Assembly (NCBI RefSeq): GCF_000317225.1
Contig: NZ_AJLL01000063.1
Location: 1-64,000 of the forward strand
Source of the DNA: Fischerella thermalis PCC 7521
GTDB taxonomy: Bacteria > Cyanobacteriota > Cyanobacteriia > Cyanobacteriales > Nostocaceae
Direction: 5' to 3'
Length of the DNA stretch: 64,000 bases
Shown: positions 62,394 to 64,000 of the stretch, piece by piece
Numbering within the stretch: position 1 is the stretch's first letter
How the letters are laid out: each line of letters begins with the position of its first letter
Translations under genes and position numbers: made by a program
Notes under the pieces: model-generated
Database searches by the model: none
What the model was told of the DNA's origin: nothing
Seen by the model: only the letters and a program-made list of their open reading frames with translations

Positions 62394-63032
62394 GTGGGCA
62401 AAAACCGCGAACCGTTAGCCAGTCTCTTACTCTATCAAGCCTTTAAGTGGTCTGTTGTTAGTCCGATGCTACATGTTTACTTTCGGGGCAAGATCTATGG
62501 TGCAGAAAATGTCCCCTTAAGTGGCCCTTTGGTGGTGGTAAGCAACCACGCCAGTAATTATGACCCACCCATTGTTTCCAACTGTGTACGCCGTCCTGTA
62601 GCATACATGGCCAAAGAAGAACTCTTTAAAATTCCAGTTTTAAAACAAGCCATTGAGTTATATGGTGCTTACCCAGTCAGCCGAGGAACAAGCGATCGCA
62701 CTGCTATTCGTGCAGCCTTAAAATATCTGAACGAAGGCTGGGCTGTCGGTATTTTCTTACAGGGTACTCGCACTCCTGACGGACGCATCACAGATCCAAA
62801 ACGAGGTGCGGCGTTGATCGCTGCCAAAGCCAAAGCACCATTGTTACCAGTTTGTTTGTGGGGTACACAAGCAATAGAAGAAAAAGGTATGGTGATTCCT
62901 CGTGCAGTTCCCATAACAGTGAGAATTGGTGAGTTGATTGCTTCCCCCAGTTCTACGGATAAAGAAGAGTTAGAAACAATAACACAAAAGTGTGCTACAG
63001 CAATTAATGCATTACACACACAAGGACGCTAA
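62394..63032 (+). CDS. plsC: 1-acyl-sn-glycerol-3-phosphate acyltransferase
   Basis: A 212-residue acyltransferase, GTG start. VVVSNHASNYDPPIVS holds the NHx4D block, and GIFLQGTRTPDGRI the second block (FLQGTR in place of FPEGTR, as I recall from cyanobacterial PlsC). It makes phosphatidic acid from lysophosphatidic acid, completing the lipid pathway begun by plsX. Originally it was probably close to fabD; the kinase remnant and a 270-base spacer separate them. Confidence 0.9.
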   Translation: MGKNREPLASLLLYQAFKWSVVSPMLHVYFRGKIYGAENVPLSGPLVVVSNHASNYDPPIVSNCVRRPVAYMAKEELFKIPVLKQAIELYGAYPVSRGTSDRTAIRAALKYLNEGWAVGIFLQGTRTPDGRITDPKRGAALIAAKAKAPLLPVCLWGTQAIEEKGMVIPRAVPITVRIGELIASPSSTDKEELETITQKCATAINALHTQGR

Positions 63033-63093
63033 AGTATTCACTGATAACTGATATCAAGTTCGACTAATTGCTTACGATATTATGCTTCGGTGT

Positions 63094-63140
63094 TGGTCAT
63101 TGGTTTTTCCCATTACCAATTACCCATTACCTATTACCAG
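63094..63140. repeat. CATTGG/CCAATTACC repeat
   Basis: GTTGGTCATTGGTTTTTCCC is followed by ATTACCAATTACCCATTACC. It lies between the convergent plsC and LapA-like genes. Confidence 0.5.
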
Positions 63141-63188
63141 CCCACGCGACAGTATAAGTATTTAAGCGAACATGATATGATACCTGAT

Positions 63189-63467
63189 TTAAAAATCTTC
63201 CTCATCGACAAAAAATTCCGCGTCATCTTGTCCCGGGGAATAACTTTGCTCAGAAGCAGTTAACCTCCATAATGGTTGTAGCAGTCCCATGGCAATCATG
63301 CCCACACTAGCACACAAAGCCAGTAATAAGCCTACGGGTAGTTGAATGGATCGAAAGCCTAAAAATTGTAAGGATACTGGCGTAGCGTTTTGTACTGACA
63401 GAAGGGCAACAGCCATTATCCAAAAAACAAGAACTATTATTGTCAGTAGAGCAGTAAAAGTTTTCAT
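63189..63467 (-). CDS. LapA/DUF1049 small membrane protein
   Basis: A 92-residue protein with two helices (residues 5-28 and 42-68) around the motif VQNATPVSLQFLGF, which is the LapA/DUF1049 signature, and a short acidic tail DDAEFFVDEEDF. In enterobacteria LapA works with LapB in lipopolysaccharide assembly; the role in cyanobacteria is not established. It is convergent with plsC. Confidence 0.88.
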   Translation of the reverse strand: MKTFTALLTIIVLVFWIMAVALLSVQNATPVSLQFLGFRSIQLPVGLLLALCASVGMIAMGLLQPLWRLTASEQSYSPGQDDAEFFVDEEDF

Positions 63468-63927
63468 GATGATTTGCGGCGAATTGCTAAAGCAAAGACT
63501 TTCTCCACACGATTATAGAAAAGTGGTAATTATTAAGTCACAATTAATATTTAGACAAAAAATTTAACTATTCGTAAGGTATTGGTTCAAATTACTGTTG
63601 CAAAACTTTGTCAAAACAAGGCTAGTAGAAACATTTACTATAGATACCCATGTTGCAAAAGCTCCTGCCTTTCTAACTGGAGGTAAGCTTACAATGGTAG
63701 TTAGTAATTTCTAGAGTGGCAACAAAAACACAGTCAAGGATATATTTAATCCCATACTCAGGTGCTGGGTGATGGCTATCAGTAGTAAATTTCAATGCTC
63801 GAAACTGGATTTCAGTAAGGAGCTTTGTCACTTACTACTAGCATTGCATAAATGATGCTCAGCAATTTTTACCGTATAAGGAATCTGCCGTGACAAATGG
63901 CAGTACGATTAGCCACTTGGCTAGCAA
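63468..63927. other. Spacer, no gene seen
   Basis: AT-rich sequence after the start of the LapA-like gene, with an imperfect AAGCTCCTGCC/GGAGGTAAGCTT hairpin near 63657-63690. No gene recognised. Confidence 0.4.
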
Positions 63928-64000
63928 ATGAGTAAAGCCTATGTAAGCGAATATTATTCCCCGTCTTTTCTCTCACAGTTACTAAGTAATGTCAACCCCC
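63928..64000 (+). CDS. Possible 5' end of a gene running off the window
   Basis: An ATG at 63928 opens a frame MSKAYVSEYYSPSFLSQLLS that is still open at the right edge (24 codons). It overlaps by four bases (ATGA) a 13-codon GTG-initiated frame just before it. I recognise no family and it may be chance. Confidence 0.3.
   Translation, partial: MSKAYVSEYYSPSFLSQLLSNVNP

Overview
The window reads as chromosomal DNA of a filamentous, probably heterocyst-forming (Nostocales-type) cyanobacterium. The palindrome GCGATCGC (HIP1) recurs throughout in genes and spacers. Spacers carry short heptamer-type repeats built from TAGTTGG/CAACCAA units, and the household genes (guaA, metG, ychF, plsX-fabH-fabD, plsC, a two-acyltransferase neighbourhood, LapA, an RpoD-like group 2 sigma factor) have the cyanobacterial form. 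No species can be assigned from sequence alone.

Layout. 0-16 kb is an envelope and stress region: the tail of a metal P-type ATPase, a PAP2 phosphatase, a two-gene split version of MprF (flippase gene followed by synthase gene), an esterase with a KimA-type potassium importer, a DUF1634/TauE pair plus two more TauE proteins, a group 2 sigma factor, a frameshifted signal peptidase I, a PrsW-type membrane protease, and a decaying stretch (VIT remnant, N-truncated COG4705 protein, PepSY-TM gene with an amber stop, a secreted helical protein, a secreted PepSY protein and a relic of another). 16-18.8 kb is an accessory island next to tRNA-Ala(CGC): a NurA-domain nuclease overlapping a ParB/KorB-like gene, a large imperfect inverted repeat, and the end of a plasmid-type DUF3991/Toprim gene. 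19-31.5 kb holds a HAD hydrolase/methyltransferase pair, RtcB, a receiver fragment with a hybrid histidine kinase, guaA, ychF, an IS5 remnant, and a subtilase followed by a small propeptide-like protein. 32-45 kb has an EF-G paralogue, TPR protein, glycerol kinase, Rpn-family nuclease, a 21-bp minisatellite, an acetyltransferase broken by a 112-bp MITE, a small zinc-ribbon gene, a GT4 glycosyltransferase, exonuclease III, an NmrA-like reductase and an HlyD-type adaptor. 45-64 kb has a P2A-type cation ATPase lacking key catalytic residues, a deleted glutathione transferase, an alpha/beta hydrolase/acyltransferase pair like the two halves of plant phytyl ester synthase, metG, a LabA-like NYN protein with an LptC-like lipoprotein, a DacB-type carboxypeptidase, and the lipid cluster plsX-fabH-fabD-(kinase remnant)-plsC, ending with LapA.

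How genes work together. The clearest new signal is a promoter-like motif (ATCTTTYCNASTTCTTGAC followed about 10 bases later by a TATAAT-like hexamer). It occurs six times in the first 16 kb, upstream of PAP2, signal peptidase I (twice), the helical secreted protein, the PepSY protein and the PepSY relic. The spacing and direct-repeat look suggest a response-regulator box that replaces the -35 element and ties these envelope genes into one regulon.

The window is also rich in broken genes: one frameshift, one amber stop, one MITE insertion, two internal deletions and several N-terminal truncations. The catalytic substitutions in the P2A ATPase may belong with this decay. Some of the single-base events could be sequencing errors and are flagged as such.
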